The notes beneath the pieces were generated by a model. It was given only the letters and a program-made list of their open reading frames with translations. It had not been told where the DNA came from and did no database searches. DNA of 35,874 nucleotides. Source: Oscillospiraceae bacterium (GTDB lineage Bacteria; Bacillota; Clostridia; Oscillospirales; Oscillospiraceae). Position numbers and translations under genes: made by a program. The stretch spans positions 1 to 35,874 of the forward strand of contig JAFSLL010000267.1 in assembly GCA_017448455.1 (NCBI GenBank), in the 5' to 3' direction. This document shows, in pieces, positions 1 to 7,277 of the stretch (position 1 is its first letter; each line of letters begins with the position of its first letter).

Positions 1-390
1 AGCATTGGGACTTCACCGAACGCGGAATTATCCAACAGTATGTTGCGAATGGCTGTATCAACGCTCAAGCCGGATGAAAAGCCTATCGTACATTCAGATC
101 GAGGATGCCATTATCGTTGGCCGGAATGGATCTCAATTATAGAAGAAGCCGGACTGATACGTTCTATGTCGAAAAAAGGCTGTTCCCCAGATAATGCAGC
201 ATGTGAAGGATTCTTCGGACATCTTAAGACAGAAATGTTTTATAATACGAACTGGGGCAATGTATCCATCGAGGAATTTATTCAAGAAGTCGATCAATAC
301 TTGCACTGGTACCGAGAAGATCGGATAAAATTATCCCTCGGTGGGCTCAGCCCTATTAACTACAGAAGGAGGATGGGTGTGGCAGTCTAA
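1..390 (+). CDS. IS3-family transposase OrfB, C-terminal part (cut by window start)
   Basis: The reading frame is open from base 1, so the gene starts outside the window and the first ATG at 40 is internal. The protein has the end of an rve-type DDE integrase core: HSDRG carries the second catalytic Asp, and NAACEGFFGHLKTE carries the catalytic Glu. The tail HWYREDRIKLSLGGLSPINYR is the usual C-terminus of IS3-family OrfB (IS150-like group). In that family OrfB is normally made as a frameshift fusion with OrfA and catalyses copy-out/paste-in transposition through a circular intermediate. The visible part is intact up to its stop, so the element may be complete outside the window. Confidence 0.93.
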   Translation, partial: SIGTSPNAELSNSMLRMAVSTLKPDEKPIVHSDRGCHYRWPEWISIIEEAGLIRSMSKKGCSPDNAACEGFFGHLKTEMFYNTNWGNVSIEEFIQEVDQYLHWYREDRIKLSLGGLSPINYRRRMGVAV

Positions 391-414
391 AAAAATGTCC
401 GCACCTCCCTACCA
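1..414 (+). mobile_element. IS3-family insertion sequence, right end
   Basis: The transposase frame ends at 390 and is followed by about 24 bases that read, on the minus strand, TGGTAGGGAGGTGCGGACAT and then a T-run. IS3-family ends begin 5'-TG and finish CA-3', which puts the probable right boundary at base 414. The boundary fits the place where the serine recombinase frame on the other strand stops matching its family. The left end and the target duplication are outside the window, so the exact boundary is inferred. Confidence 0.7.
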
Positions 415-534
415 TAACTTATCTACATAAATGAAGCTGTCATTCATTCCGTATTCATGCAGAGCAGCAACCTGGCGATCTATGTTTTGATCCTTTGTTG
501 AAACTCTGATGTATCCATATGTAAGCCCTCCCAT
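409..534 (-). pseudogene. Serine recombinase/resolvase N-terminal remnant, interrupted by the IS
   Basis: Starting at the ATG at 534-532 (GGAGG at 543-547, 8 nt upstream), the minus strand encodes a 41-residue peptide beginning MGGLTYGYIRVSTKDQNIDR. The YxYIRVS motif with its catalytic Ser, followed by (T/S)KDQNxxRQ, is the signature N-terminus of resolvase/invertase recombinases. Family similarity continues through the residues FIYVDKL, where SGK is normally expected, and then the frame enters the IS end and stops. The catalytic domain is therefore truncated and the DNA-binding C-terminus is absent on this side of the element. The in-phase ATG at 540-538 is too close to the Shine-Dalgarno sequence to be the start. 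Confidence 0.85.
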
Positions 535-627
535 TGTCATTTCCTCCATTCACAGATTTACTATTCGTGGAAACCCTGAGCTGTTCCCTGGCAAGTGCCG
601 AAATGATTTTATGTACAGCCAGAACTC

Positions 628-656
628 TTGTGTTATGCCCTGACAGGGGATATAAT
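628..656 (+). promoter_or_regulatory. Promoter with palindrome in spacer
   Basis: The -10 box TATAAT (651-656) lies 17 bp after a poor -35 box TTGTGT (628-633), 31 bp before the ATG at 687. The spacer holds the perfect palindrome CCCTGACAGGG (638-648), which could be an operator. The -10 box and spacing are convincing; the -35 box is weak. Confidence 0.5.
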
Positions 657-686
657 ATAAGAAAACAGACAAGAAGGAGTATCGTC

Positions 687-1709
687 ATGATTTCATTAAA
701 AGGACCGGGATTTAAAATTTTTGCTGCAGTCATTGCGGTGATTGCGCTGGTCTTCGGTATCTATTCGACATTCATCCAGTCAGCAGGCTATGAGAAAACG
801 ACGGCGACGATTATATCCATTGAGAAGGATCTGGAATCCACGGATGATGATTCCTATATTGTTACAGCCAGGTATACGGTGGATGGCAAGGAATACACCA
901 ACGTATTGAATTCCTACAGCCCTTCCTATAAAGAAGGCAGCACCGTTGAAGTGCGTTACGATCCTGCCAACCCGAATAAGATCACATCCGGCTATGGAAT
1001 CGGTATCTACGCGATGGTGGTTGGCGCTGTCATCCTCCTGACGATCGTGTTCTTAACGGTCAAGCAAAAGAAATCTCTCGATCAGCTTAAGGAAAACTAC
1101 GGAGAAATCCATTACCTCCCATCGGAGAAGGGAGAAGAACGTGAGCTGTACTTTATCACCGATCTTGGCACGCCCAAATTCGGTCACCGTATAGAGGACA
1201 AAGACCGCAGAGTGCTTTATGAAGCGAAAATGACAAAGTTTACATTGCTTTCCGCGTATGAGTTTGACTTTATTGATCATGAGAAAAACCGAACAACACA
1301 TCACCTGATCGGTCATACTGAGGAGACGGACTGGAATTCGATTCTGATCGACAATCATAACACTTTTACACTGGACGGGATGGACGTATGGGAACACTTG
1401 AGATCCATGGGCATCACCATCGATTCACGCTTTGGCAAAGCGGAAGGCATTATGCCCAGTTACGATATCAGGAAAGACGGCGAGCAGCTTGCCTATGCAG
1501 AGAACACCAGCCATTTCGTCCATGAGGAAGATGCTGTGCAGCATCAGGTTGCAAGCAAAATTCCGAACCCCATGTTCTTCCGTGTTTTTACCAAGGAAAA
1601 GAATCTCGACCTGCTGTTTATGGTTCTGGTGGCCATTGCGCGAAGCGGAGCAACGGATGAGCACGGAGGAAGCCGCCGCATGCTGTTTAACACGGTCAAG
1701 GGCGAATGA
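687..1709 (+). CDS. DUF3592-type two-helix membrane protein
   Basis: The start is the ATG at 687, behind AAGGAG (674-679). The frame is open further upstream but has no second start with a ribosome binding site. The 340-residue product has a hydrophobic helix at about residues 9-30, an extracytoplasmic beta-rich stretch at 35-100 and a second helix at 104-124. The stretch with KEGSTVEVRYDPANPNK is typical of DUF3592, whose function is not established. A cytoplasmic domain of about 200 residues follows that I do not recognise; it contains repeated short beta-like segments and may be a tubby-like or LURP-like fold, which is only a guess. It is followed by three inverted repeats and a lipoprotein gene on the same strand. 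Confidence 0.8.
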   Translation: MISLKGPGFKIFAAVIAVIALVFGIYSTFIQSAGYEKTTATIISIEKDLESTDDDSYIVTARYTVDGKEYTNVLNSYSPSYKEGSTVEVRYDPANPNKITSGYGIGIYAMVVGAVILLTIVFLTVKQKKSLDQLKENYGEIHYLPSEKGEERELYFITDLGTPKFGHRIEDKDRRVLYEAKMTKFTLLSAYEFDFIDHEKNRTTHHLIGHTEETDWNSILIDNHNTFTLDGMDVWEHLRSMGITIDSRFGKAEGIMPSYDIRKDGEQLAYAENTSHFVHEEDAVQHQVASKIPNPMFFRVFTKEKNLDLLFMVLVAIARSGATDEHGGSRRMLFNTVKGE

Positions 1710-1729
1710 CCTGATAGGAAAAGTTATTA

Positions 1730-1817
1730 ACCGGAAGCTTCCGGTATTCCGTGGGAACGTGGATGCTTTTCGGAAAACCATTCCCGAAAAGCCTGTAACT
1801 GCGTTCAAATAACGCAG
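1730..1817 (+). repeat. Cluster of three short inverted repeats
   Basis: Between the DUF3592 gene and the lipoprotein gene lie three inverted repeats in a row. They are the perfect palindrome ACCGGAAGCTTCCGGT (1730-1745), a 9-bp stem GCTTTTCGG/CCGAAAAGC (1765-1773 with 1784-1792), and a 7-bp stem CTGCGTT/AACGCAG (1799-1805 with 1811-1817). None has a following T-run, so they are not typical intrinsic terminators. They may be mRNA processing or stabilising hairpins. Confidence 0.55.
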
Positions 1818-1871
1818 CGCAGGTCGTATAACGCTTAAAAACAATTTGATATTCTGAAACGGAGGACAAAC

Positions 1872-2912
1872 ATGAAGAAGCTGATTTGCATGATTCTGGC
1901 AGTCTGCATGCTGATCGCATTGGCAGCCTGCGGCGCGGCAAAGCCCGAGGAGCCTGCAATCAAAGAATGGACCCGACAGGGCACTTTTGAAGACGAAAAG
2001 GGAAATCATCTGATCGTCAGTCTTTCCAGTACGGAAGGCTATGAGGGCTGGGCAGTATCCCTGATGCTGGACGGTGAAATGATCGGCTGGATTATCCAGC
2101 AGGAAGGGAACGCGCTTCGCGGAAACCTGAACGCCTGGGATGAGGAAGCAGAGCCTTTTAATGTAGTCATAACCGAAGAAGATGAAGATGGTCTGATGCT
2201 TGAGGTTGAGGGCGGCGAGACTTATCACTTCACACCGATGGACGTGCCGGAGGCGACGATCACAGTCACTGTTAACATTGAGGGATGGGGCCATATCGCG
2301 TATGCCGAAGGCGAGGAAACGCCGGAGATTGACTCTGAGTATCCGGCGCAGTCAGCCTATCTCGGTCTGGCCGAACCTGCCGTCTACACTTTCGCGGCCG
2401 AACCGGAAACAGGCAGCCTCTTTGTAAAATGGACAAAGAACGGAGAAGACTTCTCAACCGAGCCGCAGATCACACTTCAGCTGGACGAAAGCGCGGAATA
2501 CATTGCTGTATTTGAGGAAGATCCAGACTGGCAGAATCCCGTAATGAACTATGTCGGCGATTATCAATGCGGCCGGGCTCATGCAGCTGTTGAGTGCTTT
2601 GGTTCTGACGAAGCGCGGATCACCATTAAGTGGGGCGGCAGCGCGTGGGAGCTGGCCCGCTGGATCATCGTCGGTAAGTTGGATACCGATACGCTCACCG
2701 TCAACTATTCCGGTGCCAGCAAAGCGAATCTTGTCTATGACGATGAGGGCGAGGTCAAGAGCGAGGAGTCCGTATATGACGATGGCACCGGCACAATCAC
2801 TTTCCATGAAGATGGGACTTTCACCTGGCATGAAGATCAGTCCGAATACGGTGAGGATATGGTGTTTGAGTGGGTTCCGGTCACAGCTGACAGCGAGGAT
2901 GTCGGTACATGA
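1872..2912 (+). CDS. Acidic surface lipoprotein, unknown function
   Basis: The start ATG has GGAGG (1861-1865) at good spacing. The N-terminus is a lipoprotein signal peptide (MKKLIC...LIALAAC) with the lipobox Cys at residue 20, so the mature 326-residue protein should be anchored outside the membrane. It is very acidic. Around residues 175-215 a segment ending in FVKWTKNGEDFS and then AVFEE resembles the InlB-B/Listeria-Bacteroides type of small beta-grasp repeat found in adhesins and wall proteins. The C-terminal 100 residues resemble a beta-sandwich seen in many unannotated clostridial lipoproteins. I assign no specific role. The next gene starts 28 bp downstream and may be co-transcribed. 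Confidence 0.82.
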   Translation: MKKLICMILAVCMLIALAACGAAKPEEPAIKEWTRQGTFEDEKGNHLIVSLSSTEGYEGWAVSLMLDGEMIGWIIQQEGNALRGNLNAWDEEAEPFNVVITEEDEDGLMLEVEGGETYHFTPMDVPEATITVTVNIEGWGHIAYAEGEETPEIDSEYPAQSAYLGLAEPAVYTFAAEPETGSLFVKWTKNGEDFSTEPQITLQLDESAEYIAVFEEDPDWQNPVMNYVGDYQCGRAHAAVECFGSDEARITIKWGGSAWELARWIIVGKLDTDTLTVNYSGASKANLVYDDEGEVKSEESVYDDGTGTITFHEDGTFTWHEDQSEYGEDMVFEWVPVTADSEDVGT

Positions 2913-2940
2913 AAGATGCTAATCTGCCGGGAAAGAAGCT

Positions 2941-3504
2941 ATGATATATATTATCCGTCACGGACAGACAGAACTCAATAACCGGCAGGTTCTGCAAGGG
3001 CGGAGTGATCATCCTCTGAATGAAGTCGGGGCCCGCCAGGCTGAGAAAGCCGCAGAGAAGCTGCAGGCAGTTTCTTTCGATACCGTCTATACAAGCCCAC
3101 TGATCAGGGCGATACAGACTGCCAGGATCATCGCACCGGATCTGGATCCGGTCATTGATGACCGCCTGATTGAGATGGATTACGGGCCTTATGAAGGAAT
3201 GGACCTTCATGACCCGGCGCCGGAGGTGCTGACATTCTTCCGTGATTTCGTCCACAATCCCGCGCCGGAAGGCATGGAGCAGCTCGACAGCGTGGTCGAT
3301 CGGGCAGGAGCGTTCTTGCGAGACCGCTGCATAACGGATTCCAACATCTTAATTTCAACACATGCCATTGCCATGAAGGGGATTCTGGAATACCTTACTC
3401 CGGATTCTCGGGGCAGGTACTGGTCAAAAAATATCGGAAACTGTGCGGTGTATACCACGAAACTCCTTCCGGACGGCACATGGTCCGTACCTGTGGAACT
3501 GTGA
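2941..3504 (+). CDS. Histidine phosphatase family protein (phosphoglycerate mutase-like)
   Basis: The 187-residue product begins MIYIIRHGQTELN. The RHG motif with the phospho-accepting His7 is followed by Arg56 in SPLIRAIQTA, an acid residue at Glu78 (IEMDYGPYEG) and the second catalytic His141 in STHA. These are all four positions expected of a working branch-1 histidine phosphatase. Enzymes of this size and sequence are usually phosphatases with broad or unknown substrates (CobC/GpmB-like) rather than true glycolytic mutases. The ribosome binding site is modest (GGGAAAG). A strong terminator follows at 3601. Confidence 0.9.
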   Translation: MIYIIRHGQTELNNRQVLQGRSDHPLNEVGARQAEKAAEKLQAVSFDTVYTSPLIRAIQTARIIAPDLDPVIDDRLIEMDYGPYEGMDLHDPAPEVLTFFRDFVHNPAPEGMEQLDSVVDRAGAFLRDRCITDSNILISTHAIAMKGILEYLTPDSRGRYWSKNIGNCAVYTTKLLPDGTWSVPVEL

Positions 3505-3600
3505 CGCGAACATCCCGGGAATATGTGATCCGCCTGCTGCGCCAAAACGGAAATACCTTTTCCGAAAACGAAGGCTCTGTAAAATAAAGAAGAAACAGTA

Positions 3601-3639
3601 AAACTTCTGCTCCCGGCCGAACGGGCGGCAGAAGTTTTT
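3601..3639 (+). terminator. Rho-independent terminator
   Basis: The 10-bp stem AAACTTCTGC / GCAGAAGTTT (3601-3610 with 3628-3637) encloses an inner CCCG/CGGG pairing and runs into TTTTT. It closes the transcription unit that ends with the histidine phosphatase gene. Confidence 0.85.
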
Positions 3640-3677
3640 ACATCTGTGTCCTGACCTGAAAAAACCATGAAAGAGTC

Positions 3678-3706
3678 TTGAAATATTGCTCTCAGTAAGC
3701 TATAAT
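3678..3706 (+). promoter_or_regulatory. Promoter of the HMA-ZIP operon
   Basis: TTGAAA (3678-3683), a 17-bp spacer and a consensus TATAAT (3701-3706). The predicted start of transcription (about 3713) falls next to the palindrome at 3716-3731. Confidence 0.85.
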
Positions 3707-3715
3707 AGCAATGGC

Positions 3716-3731
3716 GTTAGTTGCAACTAAC
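3716..3731 (+). promoter_or_regulatory. Perfect 16-bp palindromic operator candidate
   Basis: GTTAGTTGCAACTAAC is a perfect palindrome placed just downstream of the -10 box, at about +4 to +19. That is a classic repressor position. Its TTAG...CTAA arms recall operators of DtxR/MntR-type metal regulators. Because the operon behind it encodes a metal-binding protein and a ZIP metal transporter, a metal-sensing repressor is the most likely ligand. No regulator gene is adjacent. Confidence 0.7.
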
Positions 3732-3782
3732 CGCAGTGCATACGCCGCAACAGCGGACAGAAGAAGATTAGAGGATAGAATT

Positions 3783-4034
3783 ATGATCAGAACAGTATTA
3801 AAAATTGACGGCATGATGTGCGGAATGTGCGAGGCACATATATGTGACGCGATCCGAAAAGCAGTTCCGAGCGCAAAGAAGGTTACGGCTTCCCGCGGCA
3901 AAAAGGAAGCTGCATTCCTGACAGAAGAGGAGGTCGATGCAGGAAGCCTGAAAGCCGCTATAGACGCCACCGGATATGATTGCCTGGGAATTGAATCGGC
4001 CCCCTATGAAAAGAAAGGCCTGTTCGGGCGGTAA
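3783..4034 (+). CDS. Small heavy-metal-associated (HMA) domain protein
   Basis: The ATG at 3783 follows GAGGAT (3770-3775). An in-frame ATG at 3711 lies at the predicted transcription start and before the palindrome, so I reject it as a start. The 83-residue product is a single ferredoxin-like HMA domain with the metal-binding motif GMMCGMC (Cys13, Cys16) in the first loop and GYDC near the end. Such proteins are copper or other soft-metal chaperones or sensors. Its stop codon overlaps the ATG of the ZIP transporter by one base, so the two are translated together. Confidence 0.88.
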   Translation: MIRTVLKIDGMMCGMCEAHICDAIRKAVPSAKKVTASRGKKEAAFLTEEEVDAGSLKAAIDATGYDCLGIESAPYEKKGLFGR

Positions 4035-4822
4035 TGAAGGCGGTAGTATGGGGTCTTCTGATTCCATTCATCGGCACTGCAGCGGGAAGTGCCTGTGTAT
4101 TCTTCCTGAAGAAGGATCTCAAGGCGGGGGTGCAGCGGGCTTTGACCGGCTTTGCGGCAGGCGTAATGGTCGCGGCGTCCATCTGGAGCCTGATCGTTCC
4201 GGCAATCGAGCAGTCATCCGACAAAGGCCGTCTGGCGTTTCTTCCCGCGTTCATCGGTTTCTGGCTTGGTATTCTGTTCCTGCTCCTGCTGGACCATGTA
4301 ATCCCGCATCTGCACAGAAGCATCGATCAGGCAGACCAGACGGAAGGTCCAAAGAGCCGGCTGAACCGGACCATCATGATGGTATTGGCAGTGACACTTC
4401 ACAACATCCCCGAAGGCATGGCCGTGGGTGTTGTCTATGCCGGACTGGTCTCCAGCTCGGAAAGCATCACGGCGGGTGGAGCGCTCGCCCTGGCATTGGG
4501 CATTGCGATTCAGAACTTTCCGGAAGGCGCGATCATTTCAATGCCGCTTTATGCGGAAGGAAAAAGCAAGCCAAAGTCCTTCTGGCTGGGTGTCCTTTCC
4601 GGCGCTGTTGAACCGGTATTCGGCGGACTGACGGTCCTGATCGCGAGTCTGGTTGTTCCCGCGATGCCGTATTTCTTATCCTTTGCGGCAGGCGCCATGC
4701 TTTATGTGGTTGTAGAGGAACTGATTCCGGAAATGTCTGCCGGCAGGCACTCCAATATCGGCGTCGTGTTCTTTGCCGTCGGATTCAGCCTGATGATGGC
4801 ATTGGACGTGGCGTTGGGCTAA
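4034..4822 (+). CDS. ZIP-family divalent metal transporter (ZupT-like)
   Basis: The 262-residue integral membrane protein has about eight hydrophobic helices. It carries both hallmark metal-site motifs of the ZIP family: HNIPEG (residues 123-128) in helix IV and NFPEG (161-165) in helix V. A His-containing loop (DHVIPHLHRS, residues 87-96) sits between helices III and IV. ZupT/GufA-type members take up zinc, iron or manganese. Translation is coupled to the HMA gene through the overlap taATGa. The operon probably responds to metal through the palindrome at 3716. Confidence 0.92.
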   Translation: MKAVVWGLLIPFIGTAAGSACVFFLKKDLKAGVQRALTGFAAGVMVAASIWSLIVPAIEQSSDKGRLAFLPAFIGFWLGILFLLLLDHVIPHLHRSIDQADQTEGPKSRLNRTIMMVLAVTLHNIPEGMAVGVVYAGLVSSSESITAGGALALALGIAIQNFPEGAIISMPLYAEGKSKPKSFWLGVLSGAVEPVFGGLTVLIASLVVPAMPYFLSFAAGAMLYVVVEELIPEMSAGRHSNIGVVFFAVGFSLMMALDVALG

Positions 4823-4892
4823 AGCGATCGTTATGAAATATCACATGGGAAATCTCCCTCAAGCAGTTTTGAACATGCCTGAAAAGCAAAAA

Positions 4893-4947
4893 AAGAGCAG
4901 AGAGAAGCTGCAGGAAGCTGCGAAATCTCTCTGTTCTTCTGTTTTTT
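4893..4947. terminator. Terminator between convergent genes
   Basis: AAGAGCAGAGAGA (4893-4905) pairs with TCTCTCTGTTCTT (4926-4938), one G-U pair included, and is followed by TTTTTT (4942-4947). The left arm is preceded by a run of A, so it can also serve transcription arriving on the minus strand from the antiporter gene. Confidence 0.75.
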
Positions 4948-4970
4948 ACGGATGTATAATATCTCCCGGT

Positions 4971-5948
4971 TCAGGAAACAAACTGATAAACCGTAAACGC
5001 CGCGTAGATACACAGCAGCAGGATCCCCTGCCAACGCTTCAGCGCGCCGTTTTTCAGCGCGGGCAGACACATGATCGCCATGACTGCCAGCATGAGGGGG
5101 ATATCGATCACCAGGCTGGAATTGATGCCGCCCAGGATGGTCTTTTCGGCGGGAATGGCAAAGGGAGAAATTGTAATCGCCATACCGCTGACCAGAATGA
5201 TATTGAACAGATTCGCGCCGATGATATTGCCAAGTGACAGAGAGCCGTGGCCCTTTATCAGGCTGGTAATCGCGGTGATCAGTTCGGGGAGACTGGTGCC
5301 CAGCGCAACCATGGTCAAGCCAATGACAGAGTCGGGGACACCCAATGCCGCCGCAATGATCGTACCGTTATCCACCAGGAAACGGGCGCCTACGGCAATG
5401 GCGGCAGCGCCAATCACCAGCAGCAGCAATTCCGTCGCCAATGCTCTTTCTTTTTCTCCGGCTTCCGCTTCCTCGCCCTCCCCTGCAAGTTCCGGATGCT
5501 TCTTCATCTGCATGGTGGAAATGACCATATAGGCAACAAACACACACAGATAAATCAGTCCCATCCAACGTTGGAACTGGCCAGCTGTCCAGGCAATCAC
5601 AGCATAGGACACAGCCGCGGCAAAGAAGAATGCCGTCGGGAGAGCAAAAGACTTCGGATTGACCTTGCTGGGACTGGCGGCGATGGTAATTGCCGCGATC
5701 AGGCTTGTATTACAGATAATGGAGCCGATGGCATTGCCATAGCTGATGCCTGCGTTCCCCTGCATGGCAGCCTGGCTGGAAACCATCACTTCGGGAAGCG
5801 TTGTCCCGATGGATACGATGGTAGCTCCGATCAGGAGCTCCGGCAGATGAAAACGGCGCGCAATCCCGACCGAGCCGTCGACAAACCAGTCGCCGCCTTT
5901 GATCAGCAAAGCGAATCCGACAAGAAACAAAAGTACAGGTACGAGCAT
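4971..5948 (-). CDS. Calcium/sodium antiporter, CaCA family (YrbG-like)
   Basis: I start the gene at the ATG at 5948-5946, behind GGAG, although the frame is open further upstream into a neighbouring coding region. The 325-residue protein has two homologous halves of about five helices each. Each half holds an alpha-repeat: GTTLPEVMVSS with GNAIGSIICNT in the first, and GTSLPELITA with GNIIGANLFNI in the second. The acidic residue in each half binds the ion in this family. A charged loop (EGEEAEAGEKE) joins the halves. It probably exchanges Ca2+ or another cation for Na+ or H+. It has its own promoter, divergent from the LtrA-like gene. Confidence 0.93.
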   Translation of the reverse strand: MLVPVLLFLVGFALLIKGGDWFVDGSVGIARRFHLPELLIGATIVSIGTTLPEVMVSSQAAMQGNAGISYGNAIGSIICNTSLIAAITIAASPSKVNPKSFALPTAFFFAAAVSYAVIAWTAGQFQRWMGLIYLCVFVAYMVISTMQMKKHPELAGEGEEAEAGEKERALATELLLLVIGAAAIAVGARFLVDNGTIIAAALGVPDSVIGLTMVALGTSLPELITAITSLIKGHGSLSLGNIIGANLFNIILVSGMAITISPFAIPAEKTILGGINSSLVIDIPLMLAVMAIMCLPALKNGALKRWQGILLLCIYAAFTVYQFVS

Positions 5949-6007
5949 TTTACTCCAATTCCTTCTTTCCGTATGGCAGGCATCCAAGGTGCCGCCCCGA
6001 GCTGCTA

Positions 6008-6036
6008 TTATAGACCAAAAGCTTCGGATTATCAAG
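6008..6036 (-). promoter_or_regulatory. Promoter of the antiporter gene
   Basis: On the minus strand TTGATA (6036-6031) is followed after 17 bp by TATAAT (6013-6008), 60 bp from the start codon. It is back to back with the plus-strand promoter at 6066. Confidence 0.85.
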
Positions 6037-6065
6037 GACACTTTTTCACCCTGTGCAAGCACGGT

Positions 6066-6094
6066 TTGACAAGTCCCGAAAGCCTTGCTATACT
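6066..6094 (+). promoter_or_regulatory. Promoter of the LtrA-like gene and amidohydrolase
   Basis: Consensus TTGACA (6066-6071), a 17-bp spacer and TATACT (6089-6094), 34 bp before the ATG. Confidence 0.85.
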
Positions 6095-6128
6095 CTTTAC
6101 CGGCCAATTCGGAACGGAGGTTTTCTCC

Positions 6129-7262
6129 ATGGGAGAACTGTTTGAAAAAGGTGAACGGAAAGTTGAATATGTTGAGCTGATTTACGATCTGATCTTTGTC
6201 TATCTGGTAAGCAGGAATGTCTCTCTTCTCGAAATCACAGAGAAGGGCTTCATACGGCCGCTCGATTTCTTCAGCTACCTTGCCTCCAGCCTTGCCATCC
6301 TTCATATCTGGTACCAGAGCTCCCTGTATATTAACCATTTCGGCAACGGCTCTCTCCGGGAACACCTGATGCTGTTTTTCAATATGTTTCTGCTCTACCA
6401 CATGGCAGACGGGATCCGCACAGACTGGGGCACTGTGTACCTTCGCTATAACGCGGCCTGGGCATTGATTCTGCTGAATCTAGCAGTGAATTTCCTTCTG
6501 ACGGCAAAGAGTTTTCCGGAAGAAGACATCCGGCGTCTGTACGGCCGGAGGCAGGCGCTCATGCTGCTGATCGAGGCATTGATTGTTCTCGTCTCTATCC
6601 CCATCTATCAGGCAACCGGATTCGCGCTGGCTCCGTGGGCTCTGGTCTTTGTCCTGGTTTCACTGATCCTGATGCGCAATTCCGAAATTCGGCTCGAGGT
6701 TGATTTCCCCCATCTGGCGGAGCGAGTTATGCTGTATATTGTCTTCACCTTCGGCGAGATGGTCCTGGGGATCACCGGGTATTTTGATGACGGGTTCAGC
6801 CTGATGACGCTGTATTATTCCCTGATGGCCTTCGCCATTGTGGTCGGTCTTTTTTCCGCCTATGGCCACTACTATAACCATCTGATGAATCCGGATACAA
6901 AGATCGGCGGGAGCGCATATATGCTGCTGCATATCGTCATGATCCTGGCGCTGAACAACATCACCGCCGCCATGGAATTCATGCAGAAGCCGTCCATTCC
7001 GGTTCTGCCGAAGACGTTTTTTCTGGCGGGCTCCATTCTGATCTTTTACCTCTGCCTTCTCGGTACTCAACGATATGCCAGCTTCCGGGTTGAGAACAGA
7101 ACGCGGTTCTATACCGTCTTTCTGACCGTCGCTGCCGCTTACCTCATTGCGGCCATCCTCTTATCCCACAATGCGATGATCGGCATCGCGCTGACCGTCG
7201 TGTATATTTATCTTCAACTCTATTCGCTGCACTACGGCGCAAAAGAGCAAACTGATTTCTGA
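6129..7262 (+). CDS. Low temperature requirement protein A (LtrA)-like membrane protein
   Basis: The ATG at 6129 follows GGAGG (6116-6120). The 377-residue protein has about ten hydrophobic helices. It begins with the family motif KVEYVELIYDLIFVYLVSR, which matches the xxxELFFDLxFV-type entry of LtrA proteins, and has the mid-protein FTFGEMVLGI motif typical of this family. LtrA was named from a cold-sensitive Listeria mutant; its molecular function is not known. The gene is the first of a two-gene unit, with the amidohydrolase start 15 bp after its stop. Confidence 0.85.
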   Translation: MGELFEKGERKVEYVELIYDLIFVYLVSRNVSLLEITEKGFIRPLDFFSYLASSLAILHIWYQSSLYINHFGNGSLREHLMLFFNMFLLYHMADGIRTDWGTVYLRYNAAWALILLNLAVNFLLTAKSFPEEDIRRLYGRRQALMLLIEALIVLVSIPIYQATGFALAPWALVFVLVSLILMRNSEIRLEVDFPHLAERVMLYIVFTFGEMVLGITGYFDDGFSLMTLYYSLMAFAIVVGLFSAYGHYYNHLMNPDTKIGGSAYMLLHIVMILALNNITAAMEFMQKPSIPVLPKTFFLAGSILIFYLCLLGTQRYASFRVENRTRFYTVFLTVAAAYLIAAILLSHNAMIGIALTVVYIYLQLYSLHYGAKEQTDF

Positions 7263-7277
7263 AGGGAGAATTTGATT

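Noticed and set aside
455..733. 92-residue minus-strand open frame
   Set aside because: It is out of frame with the true serine recombinase remnant at 409-534 and overlaps the DUF3592 start; no family resemblance.
5247..6128. Long N-terminal extension of the LtrA-like frame
   Set aside because: It runs antisense through the antiporter gene and both divergent promoters; the ATG at 6129 has the ribosome binding site.
5949..6401. N-terminal extension of the antiporter frame
   Set aside because: It crosses both promoters and overlaps the LtrA-like gene; the hydrophobic start at 5948 with a ribosome binding site fits the family.
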